Source: Aquanectria penicillioides (taxonomy: Eukaryota > Ascomycota > Sordariomycetes > Hypocreales > Nectriaceae). From it: 64,000 bases of DNA. The DNA is taken from assembly GCA_003415625.1 (NCBI GenBank), contig PYIU01000007.1:1178001-1242000 (forward strand). The letters are read 5' to 3'. Both the position numbers and the translations under genes were made by a program. This document shows, one piece after another, positions 12,260 through 23,703 of the stretch. How positions within the stretch are numbered: position 1 is the stretch's first letter; the number at the start of each line of letters is the position of its first letter. Below the pieces are notes generated by a model. The model was not told where the DNA came from and made no database searches. It was given only the letters and a program-made list of their open reading frames with translations.

Positions 12260-13753
12260 ATGTCCCCGCGTTCCTCGGGTTCCGACATCATGCTCGACCG
12301 CCCGGGCTCCGGCCACAGTCCCGGCCCCGGCGCCTCAACTGCCAGCACCACCAGCACAGCCAGCACTGCAAACACGGCCATCACGGCCATCACCACACCG
12401 CCAAAGACGGCATCTAGCGCCTCGGCCACGAAACTCCGCCGTGCGCATCGCAAGTCTCGCAACGGCTGTTGGGAGTGTAAGCGCCGCCATATCAAGTGCG
12501 ACGAGGCTCGTCCAGCATGCAGCAACTGCGTCGTCAGTGAGCGCTCGTGCTCGTTCCCGCACAATGCCGTGCCAAATCCCAGCGTCAACGCCAGCTCAAA
12601 CACTTTCATGACGGCTTCGGCCCACCATTCTTCCTCGGCGCCCGTCACCGGCGGCCTTCACAGTCCCGCCCGCAGCCCTGCTGAGAGCAGCACCAGTTCA
12701 AACGCCGTCTACCCGCCCCAGCACTCGTTGCCTCCCTCAAGCTACGGTCACCGTGGATTCCCCTTTGTGGACGAGGCCGCCCCGCCGACGCTCCCTTCCT
12801 TCAACGAGTTCTTCGCCGGCTCACCCTCCTCGACCCTCCAGGAGGCTCCGGCGCCGCCTGTCTTCACAGCGAAGCATCTCATTCTCCTCCACCACGCCGA
12901 AACCGCCATGCCTTTCACCACCAGCTTTATGCCCGCTGCCATTAATATCGCGGTAGACTGGGCCCACGACTGCCCGTATGCCATGGACCAGCTGTTGGCC
13001 CTCGCTGCCGACCACCTCGCTTTCCACTCTCCCGAGAGCTCCATGACCCACAGGCGAACTGCCACCGAGCTCCAGACCAGAGCACTTATGTGGTTCAACC
13101 GCGACACCCAGGAGAATCCCAGCCAGCCCAACGACAGGATCTGTGTGCCTCGCTTCCTCTTTGCCTCTCTCCTCAGTATACACTTGCTCTCCGAAACGTT
13201 GACCTACCACCGCTCAAGCTACCACACTTTTATCGACCGCTTTATCGAATCCACCCATCTCCACCGGGGCGTCCGCACCGTCATCCACACCTCCTACGAC
13301 CTTATTCTCGAATCCTCTCTTCGCCCCTTTCTGATCAGTTTCCGGAGCCCCCCTGACTCGGAGTACATTGGCAGCGAATGCGCAGAGCTCGAGCGTCTTA
13401 TTGAATCCTCGGATCTCTCTCCCGCGACTGTTGCCGCTTGCAAGAGTGCCTGCCAAACTCTGCAGTGGGCATTCAACGTCCACGCCACTCTACCCCCTGA
13501 TGGAAACATCCACGCGGCTACCGCATTCCCCGTCCTCCTCACAGCGGAGTACGTAGAAGCCCTCCGAAAAAATCGTCCCGAGGCCCTTCTGGTCCTCGCC
13601 TACTATGGAGTTTTGTTGCACCGATGCCGCAGGTCGTGGATCGTTGGTGATTCTGGCGCGTTTCTGATTCATCTTATCGCCGACTACCTCGGCAGTTTCT
13701 GGCAGGAGCCAATGCGGTGGCCAATGGAGGTATTGAGCAAAGAGCAGGGTTGA
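12260..13753 (+). CDS. Zn2Cys6 transcription factor, UPC2-like
   Basis: Single exon, 497 residues from ATG 12260. The frame is open for 17 more codons upstream but has no ATG there. A Ser/Thr-rich start is followed by a basic segment (KLRRAHRKSRNG) and a zinc cluster with Cys 70, 73, 80, 87, 90 and 97, spacing CX2CX6CX6CX2CX6C. The HRKSRNGCWECKRRHIKCDE lead-in is characteristic of the sterol-uptake-control (Upc2/Ecm22) branch of fungal regulators. The rest (about 215-490) is a helical regulatory region beginning with KHLILLHHAETAM, as in that branch. It probably binds DNA in the nucleus as a dimer; the target genes cannot be told from the sequence. The neighbours are unrelated housekeeping genes, so no cluster-specific role is suggested. 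A direct role in sterol control is not claimed. Confidence 0.9.
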   Translation: MSPRSSGSDIMLDRPGSGHSPGPGASTASTTSTASTANTAITAITTPPKTASSASATKLRRAHRKSRNGCWECKRRHIKCDEARPACSNCVVSERSCSFPHNAVPNPSVNASSNTFMTASAHHSSSAPVTGGLHSPARSPAESSTSSNAVYPPQHSLPPSSYGHRGFPFVDEAAPPTLPSFNEFFAGSPSSTLQEAPAPPVFTAKHLILLHHAETAMPFTTSFMPAAINIAVDWAHDCPYAMDQLLALAADHLAFHSPESSMTHRRTATELQTRALMWFNRDTQENPSQPNDRICVPRFLFASLLSIHLLSETLTYHRSSYHTFIDRFIESTHLHRGVRTVIHTSYDLILESSLRPFLISFRSPPDSEYIGSECAELERLIESSDLSPATVAACKSACQTLQWAFNVHATLPPDGNIHAATAFPVLLTAEYVEALRKNRPEALLVLAYYGVLLHRCRRSWIVGDSGAFLIHLIADYLGSFWQEPMRWPMEVLSKEQG

Positions 13754-15530
13754 GTCTGAATTGACAATTAGCCAGTCAACACTCATTGTTGTGTTGCATT
13801 CTTTATAAATACTTGAACCGAGCCGCATTATCTGGCAAGGGAGGGTGTGATGGATTGATTTTCTCTCGCCCGGATGAAACCACGATACGGCTAACACGCC
13901 GCAAACACCCTGATTTCATACCGCAGATGCCGATCTGAATCAACCTTTGGGTCGTTTTGGAACCAGAAACCCAAACTTGAGTTCCAAAAAAAGACCAAGG
14001 TTGTAGGGGCGAAACCCCCATTCGGTATCCGACCCGATTAGTCGGCCCCAACCATACTAAGGGGAAGCGCCAAAACATGTGTGCAAAAAAGAGCCCGTGT
14101 TCTCTACACTACTACTGCAGCGAAGAAACAACGTTGAAACTGCTGTTGAATCAAACAACGGGGAGTCGCGAAGTGGGGTGGAGATTTCAGGGGTCCCTCG
14201 AGACGAAATTACAGAAACCCGTGTGGGAAAATAGAAACTGGGGACTGAGCATGTTGCGGACGGGTATACCTGATAGAGAGTTATGATCGACATGCCTGAA
14301 ACATCTCTTCGAAGGATGTCTGCAACTCGCACGGTTGACGAGCCAAGGTCCTAGATCATCAGCATGCTTGGTGAAGAAGTAGAAGAAGGAAAGAAAAATC
14401 TTTGAAGAAGAAAAAAAGTAAGAAAAATAATAGAAGACATTGATATGGCAACATCTATTCCATCCACGTGTATCCCTTTGACTGTGATAAGACTACACTT
14501 CCGTACCCAGTCTTACATAATCAATTCGGAACTTGTGTTGTCATGTAAATTTGGTGACCTTTAATGTACCACTTTCTAGATACTGCCAGTTGATTGGTCG
14601 ATTTCATTATGGGTACGGAAGTGTATTCTTACCACAGTCAAAGGGATATATGTGTAGCAAAACGAAAATAGGTAATTCTTGGCAATAATAAAACGATGTC
14701 CTAGAGCAACCAGACGAGAGAACATGGAGAAGAGTCAACAATTGTCCAAGTAGGAGGATCAGGCGGATTCATGGCTACTATTGACTTGCTGCCTCTTTAT
14801 TATCTGGAGGCGCCTACATAAAATATCTAGCCTACTCATATCACTCATCCATCCATCCGTCGTCCGTCATCCATCCCCTCCATCCATCCAGCCAACTCAT
14901 CAACTATTCCTCACCCACCATCCTTCAGCCATGCTGCCCCCTAGTCCATGCCCCTCCATCACACCATTTTTTTGTGGCAAATAAAAATAAAACGTGTATT
15001 TCGTTCTCTTTCTTGGTTTATTCATAAAACAAGGAAAATGATCCATCAATCAATAAAATATCGGCAATTCGGCTCTCTCATCTCCTCGGTGGGGCCGGCT
15101 GGATCGGCTCGGATCAGCTCGATGACGAGTGATCTGGGTTAGGACCACGCGGCCAGAGGAGATAAGGCGGTGGAGTGCGGAAGAAAAGCCGAAAAGTGGG
15201 AGTCAAAACTGGGTGAGTTCGGCTATGGCAAGGGAACAAAAGGAGACGCACCCCCTGGATGAGCGGCAGGGACTCTTCTATGGGGTTTGGTATCACTACA
15301 GGAAGGAAATCGATCGAGGGGGGAGTTCCGGAGACGTGCTATCCAGCGATTAAAGGGTGATGCTCAGCATGGACAGCGGCTTCGTTAGGGAGAGGGAGGA
15401 TTCACGTTCAGAGGCCGTAAAACTCCCAGCCGTCCCCGGCTGAATTCGTGGCCGCTCCGTCGGGGACAGCAGCAGGAGAGTCCTCGCCGTCCCGCCGAGG
15501 CGCGAATTCGGATCGAAGCTCTTCATTCAG
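13754..15530. other. Convergent intergenic region with inverted-repeat element
   Basis: This lies between the 3' ends of the zinc-cluster gene and crm1. It holds the MITE-like element at 14474-14646 and CCAT-rich simple sequence at 14850-14900. The remainder is moderately AT-rich and looks non-coding. Confidence 0.6.
14474..14646. mobile_element. MITE-like element with 37-bp terminal inverted repeats
   Basis: The left terminus (14474-14510, beginning TCCCTTTGACTGTG) and the right terminus (14610-14646) are reverse complements over 37 bp with two mismatches. The ends are flanked by TA on both sides (14472-14473 and 14647-14648), the target duplication expected of Tc1/mariner-type transposition. 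The 99-bp middle encodes nothing. Size, structure and position between two convergent 3' ends fit a non-autonomous miniature element. A chance hairpin of this length is very unlikely. No related copy is seen elsewhere in the window. Confidence 0.8.
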
Positions 15531-18500
15531 TCACAGTTCCTCGTCATCCAGTTCAGACGGCTTCAACAGGCCGCCAACCTTCTGTCGTCGTTCCATGTCG
15601 GCAGCCTTGGCATCTCGCTCTTGCTGCTCCTTCTCGACAATGAACAGTTCAGCGTTGTCGCCAGCAAACTCCTTGAGAGAGATGAGGAAGTCACGCATGT
15701 TGAGACGGAACTTGTCGTACTGAGTGTTGAGAGTGAACAGACCCTCGACGAAGCTAGTGATTTGAGACCTGGTGATTAGTTAGTATGGGTTCCAAAAGAT
15801 TTATAGGCAGGTTTACACGTACGCTTGCAGGTTGGGGAAGGCATTCTGCAGGAGGTTAGCCACAAAATTTGCCAAGAATTCCCTGTTATTGGTGCCGGCC
15901 TGGGCCTGGTCGGGGCTGTAAATAGGACCCGAGATCTTGGGCTGAGAGCCATCGGCGGGGTGGATGAAGTAGAAGAGCTTCATCAGCAGCATCGACTGGG
16001 TCTTGAAACCGGCCTTGTGATCGTTGTCAGTCACAACGAAAAACACATCCTGCAGGATGGTAATGAAGAATCGCTGGAAGAAAGCATTGGCAGTCTGCAC
16101 GTCAGTCTTCTCGGCAATGTTGTTAACCAGTTCCAAGCACATGTTCAGACCGGCAGCTTCAACATCGCGGTTATCGTGTTTGAATGCCCATGAACAGGAG
16201 TCTATAACAAATTTGAACTGGTTGTTATCCAGCTTGAGCAGGGCTATTACAGTGTTAGCAACTGCAGTTCGAATTTAAGTCAATGGTTTGAGCGTACCAG
16301 GGAAGCAGTGCAAGTTGATCGATCGCAACAGATTGAAAAACTCGACACGGTGTTCGGGGAACTCGGAGAAGTCCTTGTTGATCATGTCCAAGGTGCACTC
16401 GAAGACATTCTGCATGATGGTGGGCACTTGGTCCTCCATCAAAGCCTAATCAACAATTTAGTATCGCGATGAAAAAGAAATGTAATATGTTTGAGGGGGG
16501 CTTACGGAAAGCTTTGTGATGATGGTAGAGCAAGCCTTGAGAACCTCAGCATCTCGCGCACCGGGTACATTGCGATTGTAGTCAACGAGAACGGAATCCA
16601 GCAATGGCGGGACCATCTGAGCGCGGACAGACTGGAGATCCTCCGCCTTGTCAACGTAGACCTCGATGAGCTTCAAAATCTCCTTCTTGATCGTTCGCAG
16701 ACCTCGGACCTTGGGCATCTTAGTAGCAAGTTCGCCATCTCGAGCAACAGCGTCGGAAATAAGACTGCTAGTGGCGTTGTACATTTGCAGCATGTCGTGG
16801 TAGATGCGGCCGATCTGAGGGTAAAAGTAGGAACCCACAGACGAGCAGGCGGACACGTTGGTCTTCATGATGTTGCCAATGACCTTGATGGTCTCAGAGT
16901 CTTGAAGGATAGAGGGGTTCATAGTAGCCTGCTTGATGATCTCATCCCAAGCGGCGTTGGGGATAGCCATGAGATCGGAGAGGAGCCTCTCCTGTTGGTG
17001 CTTGTTGCCTTGGGCTGCCACCATGTAGCCACAGGCCTCGTAAAAGGTGTGAACCTGTTGAGGGGTCAAGTCACACGTAATCTTACCCATGTTCCTCACA
17101 ATCTCCTCAATGAAGGGCTCCTGTTCACTAGGCTGGAGGGCAACAAAGTGTCGTCGGCACTGTCGAGCGATCTTGATGAAGGTATCGCAAGCCATGTCCT
17201 GCACACCCTCGTGAGACTCGTGCATAAACTCGAAAAGCTTGTTGACGACAGTCTTGAGGAACTTCCAGTGGGCCTTGAGGAAACGGGGGTACTGGCCGAC
17301 AATGTACATAATGTTACTGGCCACCACGGCTTTATTGTCCTTTCCACGCTTCATCTCAGTCAAGCCAAGCAGATCCTTGATGACGGTGACAAGGAATCTC
17401 TTCTCGGTTTCTTCGTTCATGGCCAGAGAGATGGAACCAATAGCCCAGCAGAGAACGTTGCAGTTGTGCCAAGACCACTCAGTTCCATCGACCTGTCGGG
17501 CCAACTTCTCAGTCATAATGTTCTCAGTATCGACGACGTCCAGGTGGGTGAGATAGACGAGACATTCGCGAATAGTCTTGTACAGCTGCACGGTGTCACT
17601 CTCCTTGACGAATTCTCGCACAATCTCACCCTCATCGTTCTCAACGATCAAGACCTCCTCGGGACGGACCATCTTCTCAATCATGACGACTCGCAGGTTG
17701 GAAAGAACTTCGTTATACCTGTGCTTTCGGAGCGGATAGTTCATGAGGAGAGATGGGTTGGGGGCACCGCTGCCCGACATGCCTCCGCCGACAGCCATGA
17801 GGGGGTTGACGTCGGTGATGGGAAGCTGTTGCATCTCCTCGTAGAGCTCCTGGACGAGCTTGAGCCAGTAGTCAAGGCAAATCTTGAAAATTTCGCGATC
17901 GTCGATCTGCGAGATTCGGATGAGGTAGTAGTGGCCGTGAATGAGATAGTCACGGTTGGGGAGGTTCTCGATCAGCTACGCACCATGTTAGTGTCACAAA
18001 GCATGTCAAGATGTATCTGTGATTGGTGATGCTTACATTCAAGTGCATACCAAAGAAGTTGCACAGGAAAAGAGCCAAGTTTTGGATGAACTCTTGATCT
18101 CTCGAGTTGCTGCTCGGGTATGTCGATTTGAGGTCCAAAGTGACCGGTATGATGTTAGCAATGGTGCTGAGGACCTCGGTGAACATCTTGACAAGCTGCT
18201 CGTCATAAGAGTTAGGCTGGCCAGGGCCGCCGGTCTGCAGACCACCAATCTCAGTGAGGCACTGAAGGGTGACATTTCGGAACTCGGGGGTAGAAAGGAA
18301 GCGGGTTCGTAGGGTCTCGATGAGGGGGGTTTCGAAGATGTAGCCCAGAGGAATCCAGTTACAAAAGCGAAGCAAAGTCTCGAGGGTAGCCTTGATGAGG
18401 CTAGGCTGGCTAGCAGTGTTGAGAACCTCCTGGCAGAGGTTGAAAATCTGGGAGAACTCGGCGCACATGGTCTGCTTGAGGTTGCGAGTCTTGGTGGAGG

Positions 18501-19350
18501 TCATCTGCTCGGCAGAGTAGTCGAAGACCTCTTCGGAGAGCAAGCGCAGAATGATCATGTTGTTCTCGCAAATAGATAGGTTGGAGTGGCATGAAGAGAT
18601 GATCTCGTTGATAAAGGTAGGCCAGTTGTGAGGCCACTCCTGCTTGAGGACGGAGACAAGGACAAGGTTCAGCTTGTTGAGAAGGGTCTTTTGTTGGCGC
18701 AACGAGTCCTCCGAGCTCGAGCACTGAATGATGAACTGGACAATGAAGTTTCGGATTCCTAGACAAGGCAAAATCAGCATGAGTCGAGAAATATTGGGGC
18801 TTGGTTGAGAAGAGACGGACCTTGGCACTGCTCCCGAGGAGGACCTTCCACCTCGTCATGATGACATTATCCAGAACTTGGAGACCCAAATCTAAGGGCA
18901 AAAAAATATCAGCGAAATTGTATCTTCATCGTGGGGGTATATGATTTGTGGTTGGAGCTGAACATGGGCAGCTTTTTGGTGCGGAACGGGGAGGAGGCGG
19001 GGGAGACGCACACTTGGTTTGGGGGTATTGCGCGTCGGAGAGGATCTTGTCAACCAGGAGCCAAGAGTCGGGGTCTTCCTTGAACTGTGGGACATGTCAG
19101 TGGATGGCAGTTCTCTTCGTATCGAGGGCTAGAAGTCCGTTCATACCTGGTTGAGAGCGGCTTGGGCGGCTTTTTGCTACAGCGACAAACGTGGTCAGCT
19201 CTTGGTGGCCTTGGCTCATGGCGGGCGCGCGGGGCCATGGAGAAAAAAAAAAGACAGCAGCGTGCAGGAAGGGGAGTGACATACCTGCTCACCGCGACCC
19301 TCGTAGAAAGAGCGGACCAAATTGTCCAGCTCTTCAATAGAGATGGCCAT
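15531..19350 (-). CDS. crm1: Exportin-1 (Crm1/Xpo1), nine exons, one apparent frameshift
   Basis: Exons, 5' to 3' on the minus strand: 19350-19285, 19176-19147, 19084-19012, 18891-18821, 18758-18037, 17975-16506, 16445-16298, 16243-15823, 15768-15531; about 1,079 residues if one missing base is allowed. Crm1 is the RanGTP-dependent karyopherin that exports proteins with leucine-rich nuclear export signals. The start [15 protein letters not shown], the [14 protein letters not shown] segment and the central block ([50 protein letters not shown]) are diagnostic. To my recollection the Cys in DMACDTF is the leptomycin B target, which would predict sensitivity. The end [14 protein letters not shown] is typical. 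Exon 4 is one base short of the phase needed by exon 5, between KVL and GIRNF near 18831-18843. All other junctions keep phase with canonical GT-AG borders. Confidence 0.95.
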
Positions 19351-21197
19351 GCTGGGCGTCGGGCTCGCGGGGGGGCGATTCGTGAGGATGCGGGCGGCGG
19401 GTTGAGGCGGCGGGCAAGGCGGGGGAGGAGATGTAGCAAAGAGAGCCCCAGCCAAGCAGGGAATGAAGAAGCACAACCAAGACGAGGGCGAGCAGCGCAC
19501 AAAATCGGGGGGAGGGAAAAGAGTGAGGAGGAGAAGGGGCGCGGGCGCGGTCGTGGTCGTGGGGAGAGCCGGACAAGATATGGTGCACGCGACGGGGGAG
19601 GGAGGAGGAGGAGGAGGAAGTGGAAGAAGAAACGACGACGTCGGTGTGGTGAGGTGAGGCGAGAAGAGACGGGGAGGTTTGGATGGAAAGCCGGAGAGAT
19701 ACCTACCCACCTACCTAGGTACCTAGCCTAGGCCAAGGACATTGGACAAGGACAAGCAAGGTCCGGTACCTCAGGCTTCACTGTCTATAGTACGGCGCGC
19801 CAGGTACACCGGGCTGCGGAGGAGCAAGCTCAGTGGCCCAGCGCGTGCTGGAGGCCGGATTTAGTGGAGGGGAAAGACGGAAGGCCGCCCCGCACGGTAG
19901 CAACAGTAACAGCGACAACAACGAGCGCCGGGCCCAGGACAGGACATCACACGTCAACGCAGTGGACAGGCAGGATATCAATGGGCACCGCACCAGCATC
20001 CAAGAAACCCAGGCGCTGGGATGGGAACTCGCCGACGACCCATCACATCACAGTGGCCAAGAGGTGGCCATGGTCCAGCAGGCATCGAGCAGCCATCAAA
20101 CATCCAACACAGCATCCAGCCAGTCATTGCGCACGCAGCACGAGGCCGCAGCCTGTGCCAGCGTGCCAGGTACCTACCTACCTCGAGGCAGGCTGCGGGA
20201 GGTGGGCGGGGAGGCTTCGTTTTGTCAGCCAAGAGGGAAGAGGAGGGGCAGCTTTTTTTCCTCGTCACAAGTACCCGAGACCTCTACCCACCTCCGTGGC
20301 CCACGCACCCCAGCGAGCCCGCGACTTTCCACCCGGCAACCCGTCACCGCTAATTCTGCGTCCCGCAGCTGTCGCACTGGTCTCAGTCGCCCCCGCCAGC
20401 GAGTAGCCACCGCACGCAGCCCAGCAACCATGGAGGTGCCGCTCAGGTACCCAGTACATGTGATGAAAAAGTCCGATCCCAGCTTTTGACATTTCCGTTT
20501 GGCCCCAGCATGTGTTGGTTGTTGCGCTGCTCGAAGAAGTATCCGATTCCCCCCACCACCTCGATCGATTGCAGCTGTGCAAGCTACGCACCTATGATGG
20601 CAGCAGACCTTTTGCCTAACAATTACGCACTGGCGTGTCTTTCCTTGTCTCTCTCTGTCTCTGTCTCTGTCTCTGTCTCTGTCTCTGTCTCTGTCTCCGT
20701 CTCTGTCTCTGTCTCTGTCTCTGTTTCTGTTTCTGTCTCTTGTCTCTTGTCTCTCATTTTTTTTGCTTTTTTTGCTCCCAGCTGTCGGTGCTAGCTTTCT
20801 CATCCATTTACCATCTCATTTTACATCAAAAGTGATGCAAGATTCATGTGCCATCCATCCACCAGCCTAGCCCCCATCCCTTCCATAATCAGATAACTAG
20901 CCAATCTCCAATTTCCCAAGCTCCAGCCAGCCACACACCATCAGAACACCACAACCGCCACCACCGCACTTGTGCGCGCGCCTATCCGTACATCTGCAAA
21001 TCATCAGACAAGCATCCCTTGCAAGAACCTGGTATCATCACAATCACTCGCATTCACGTCCACATCAGACCATCACCGCCAAATCTATCCAATGGTTTCT
21101 TTTATTGCGTTTGCTTTCTTGCCAGCCGTCTTTATTAGACACATTTACATCGTAATCATGATCCTTGATCTGCTCTATTTCACAAGCCCTTCGTCCT
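19351..21197. other. crm1 upstream region with motif clusters and hexamer repeat
   Basis: No protein-coding frame was recognised. Near the crm1 start the sequence is GC-rich with G/A runs. TACCTA/GGTACC clusters lie at 19701-19732 and 20168-20184. A (TCTCTG)n tract covers 20651-20740. The right part (20850-21197) is CA-rich and includes the probable agx1 3' untranslated region. Confidence 0.55.
20651..20740. repeat. (TCTCTG)n hexanucleotide microsatellite
   Basis: About fifteen near-perfect copies of a TCTCTG hexamer, with a CCG and a few TTT variants, in non-coding DNA. Confidence 0.9.
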
Positions 21198-22537
21198 TCA
21201 TGCCGTATATCCAGCCTCGGCCAGAGACTCCCGCAGAGCGTCAAGCGCCTTGTCGATATCCTTTCGGTTAGGGTCGAGCTGTTCGCGTCGCATATTAGCA
21301 AATTGCCATCCTCGAGAGGTTCGATGGAACTTACCACGCTGACGCCCATGTGTCCAAATCGGATGTATCGGGTGGCAATCGCCTTGTGAATACCGCCAGC
21401 AAACACCACGCCCTTGGTGGCCAGCTTGGGCAGAACATCGGCAATCTGGATCGTCTCGGGAGGTAAATGGCCGTCATGGCATGAGCCTGGTCCTCAGGCT
21501 TGGTTGCCACCACCTTAAGACCGAGATCCGCAACCGCCTTCTTCACCTTGTCTGACACCTCAATGTGCTTCTGGAACTGCTCGCTCAGGGGCTTCGCCAG
21601 GATCTGGGTCAGGGCAGTGTGCAGGGCGTGGATGAGCTGGGGCGAGGGAGTGGCAAAGTATGATGGCTTCTTAGCCTCGTAGTTTTGCATAACTGTCAGA
21701 GGTTAGTAACGAAGGCAAACCCGTGACGTAAAGCTTCCAGGGCGGGACTTACTCGGGGTCCAGTTCTTCATGGAGGCGAAGTACGAAGCAGGAGGGGTCT
21801 TTCGGTTCTTGAAAGCCTCGATCGCGCGGCCGCTGAAGAAAGAAATAGACAGACCAGCAGGGCAGCCAATGGCCTTCTGGCTGGCAGTCACAACACCGTC
21901 CAGACCCCACTCATCAAAGGCAATCTCCTCGCATGCAACACTGCAGACACCATCGACGATGACAAGAGTCTCGGGGGACACACGTCGAACGGTAGCAGCC
22001 AGGTTCTTAAGCTCGCTGAGGACACCGGTGGAGGTATCGACGTGGGTGACGGTGAGAAGCTTGTACTTCTTCTCGGAGAGAGCCTTCTCGATCTCAGGGA
22101 GCTGAGGTCGGCCACCAACAGGGCCATCGATCTTGGTCACGTTCGCGCCGTAGGTTCGCAGGCAGTCGGCAAGGCCATCACCAAAGTAGCCAGTGCTAAG
22201 GACGAGAGCATCCTCGCCGGCCTCGATCAGGTTGGCGGAGACCAGGTCCCAACCAAGGGTACCGGAGCCAGAGATGACGTAGGGCTGAGCGGCGGGGTCG
22301 GTCGATTGGAAGAGCTTGCGGACCATAGAGAGGGTCTCGCCAAAGGTATTGACAAAGGCAGGGCCCACATGGCTCTCGCTGGAAGAAGCAAGGCGTTAGC
22401 TATATCGATGTGATAAGGCCATCATGACAACGACAATGATAATTAATACCTGTAGTGGCTCATGGACTGGAGAACAGCATCGTCAAACTCAATAGGCCCA
22501 GGGATGAGCAGAGTAGCGTGGGGGGTTGAGACGACAT
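21198..22537 (-). CDS. agx1: Alanine-glyoxylate aminotransferase, two apparent frameshifts
   Basis: Four exons on the minus strand: 22537-22450, 22378-21753, 21692-21335, 21278-21198; 384 residues if two missing bases are allowed. The enzyme is PLP-dependent and makes glycine from glyoxylate and alanine. Seen: the SGSGTLGW cofactor-phosphate loop near 64-71, Asp172 in VIVDG, and the Schiff-base Lys198 in TASQKAIG. The end is LAEAGYTA, without an SKL-type peroxisome signal. One base is missing in the C6 run of exon 1 (22520-22525), before HATLLIPGP, and another in exon 3 (21458-21460), before ETIQIADVL. From ATG 22537 the frame is also open upstream to ATG 22717. That would add 60 Ser/Arg-rich residues ending QQQRRYSTSST, a possible mitochondrial presequence. 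The shorter start is chosen because family members begin close to the PGPIEF motif. Confidence 0.9.
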
Positions 22538-23703
22538 GGTGGAAGATGTAGAGTACCGGCGTTGTTGCTGGTTGAGAGAGGATGAAGTTTGAGTTGAGGA
22601 GGAAGAAGAAGAGGGAGAAGCTTGAATCAAATGTCCCGATACAAGAGAGATCCTGCCGGCCGAGGTGACGGAGGAGGAGGGGCTGTCGGCGGAGTGGTCC
22701 GGCCTGCGGGGCTCCATTGCCGATCTAAGCAAGAGGGCGGCGCTGTGGTGCACCTCCCTGCGGTAGCCAACTTGAGTTCTGGCTGGCCTGCCACCACACC
22801 ACTCGCTGCTGCACGGGCGGCGCCTGCTGCAACACTGTTTGCTGTTCCTGCCGCTCCCACCCCCGAAAAGGCCAGCCGCTGCAACAGCGCCAGGTTGACG
22901 AACCTGTTTGGTGAACCCGGAAGGTGCGACGAACGGATGGTGACGCCGAGGCGATGAAAGCTCCGAAGGCTCGATGCTTGCGGACGTCTTCCGACTCCCG
23001 GATGCCGGCGTCGGGGCCAAAGTGCACGGAGACTCGGAAAGAGGCCGAGAGGCGTATTGTGGATGGTGAGAGTTAAAGGGAGAGGGGATGGAAGATGTAC
23101 GAGGCAGCAGAGCAGGTGGATTCGTAATAGAAGAACAGCGGGAGCGAGTCAAGTCCCGTTCTTTTTGCTGAGAATGCTGGCCTTTATTCTCCACCCCCAA
23201 TTAACTCCTCCCTCTCCCGCCTCCCACTTCCCCCTCTCGTGGGCAAACGTCTCTGGGGTTCTCTCTGTTGCTACAGCGTCGAGACAAGGGGGCCGGTTCC
23301 GGCGGGGTGAGCGAGATTCTTTAGGGGACCTAGGGGGACCCCACTGCGTGGAGGGGAGGCCCTTCGGAGGATCGTCGGCATCTCGACCCGAAGACTACTT
23401 GACCGCCGCACAATGATCATCAGCCGAACACTTTTGAGTTCGGAGGATGAGCATCAATCCGAAGCTGTCAATAGTATTAACACATATTTATTTCTCATTG
23501 GTTCCATTTCGATACGAAATGGCCTTTTTTTTTGCCGTGAGATGGGATATCATAAAATCTAGTCGTCTAAGTATACAATACAGTACATTCTGCTCAACGC
23601 CGCTTACCCTATACGCCAAAATCCAGACGGAGGAGCTCCTCTCGGATCAAACGGTGCAGCTCGTTCGGAGCATGTTGTTGTGTGCGTCTTTGCTCTCCAG
23701 CCA
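22538..23703. other. agx1 upstream region
   Basis: GC-rich leader and promoter of agx1. It includes the in-frame stretch back to ATG 22717 that may encode an alternative N-terminus. The left part of the interval abutting the hydrolase 3' end (23420-23700) is more AT-rich and non-coding. Confidence 0.5.

Noticed and set aside
16491..18029. Open frame of 512 codons on the plus strand
   Set aside because: It is exactly antisense to crm1 exon 6 and has the Leu/Val/Asp-rich look of a reversed, codon-biased exon. The minus strand encodes conserved Crm1.
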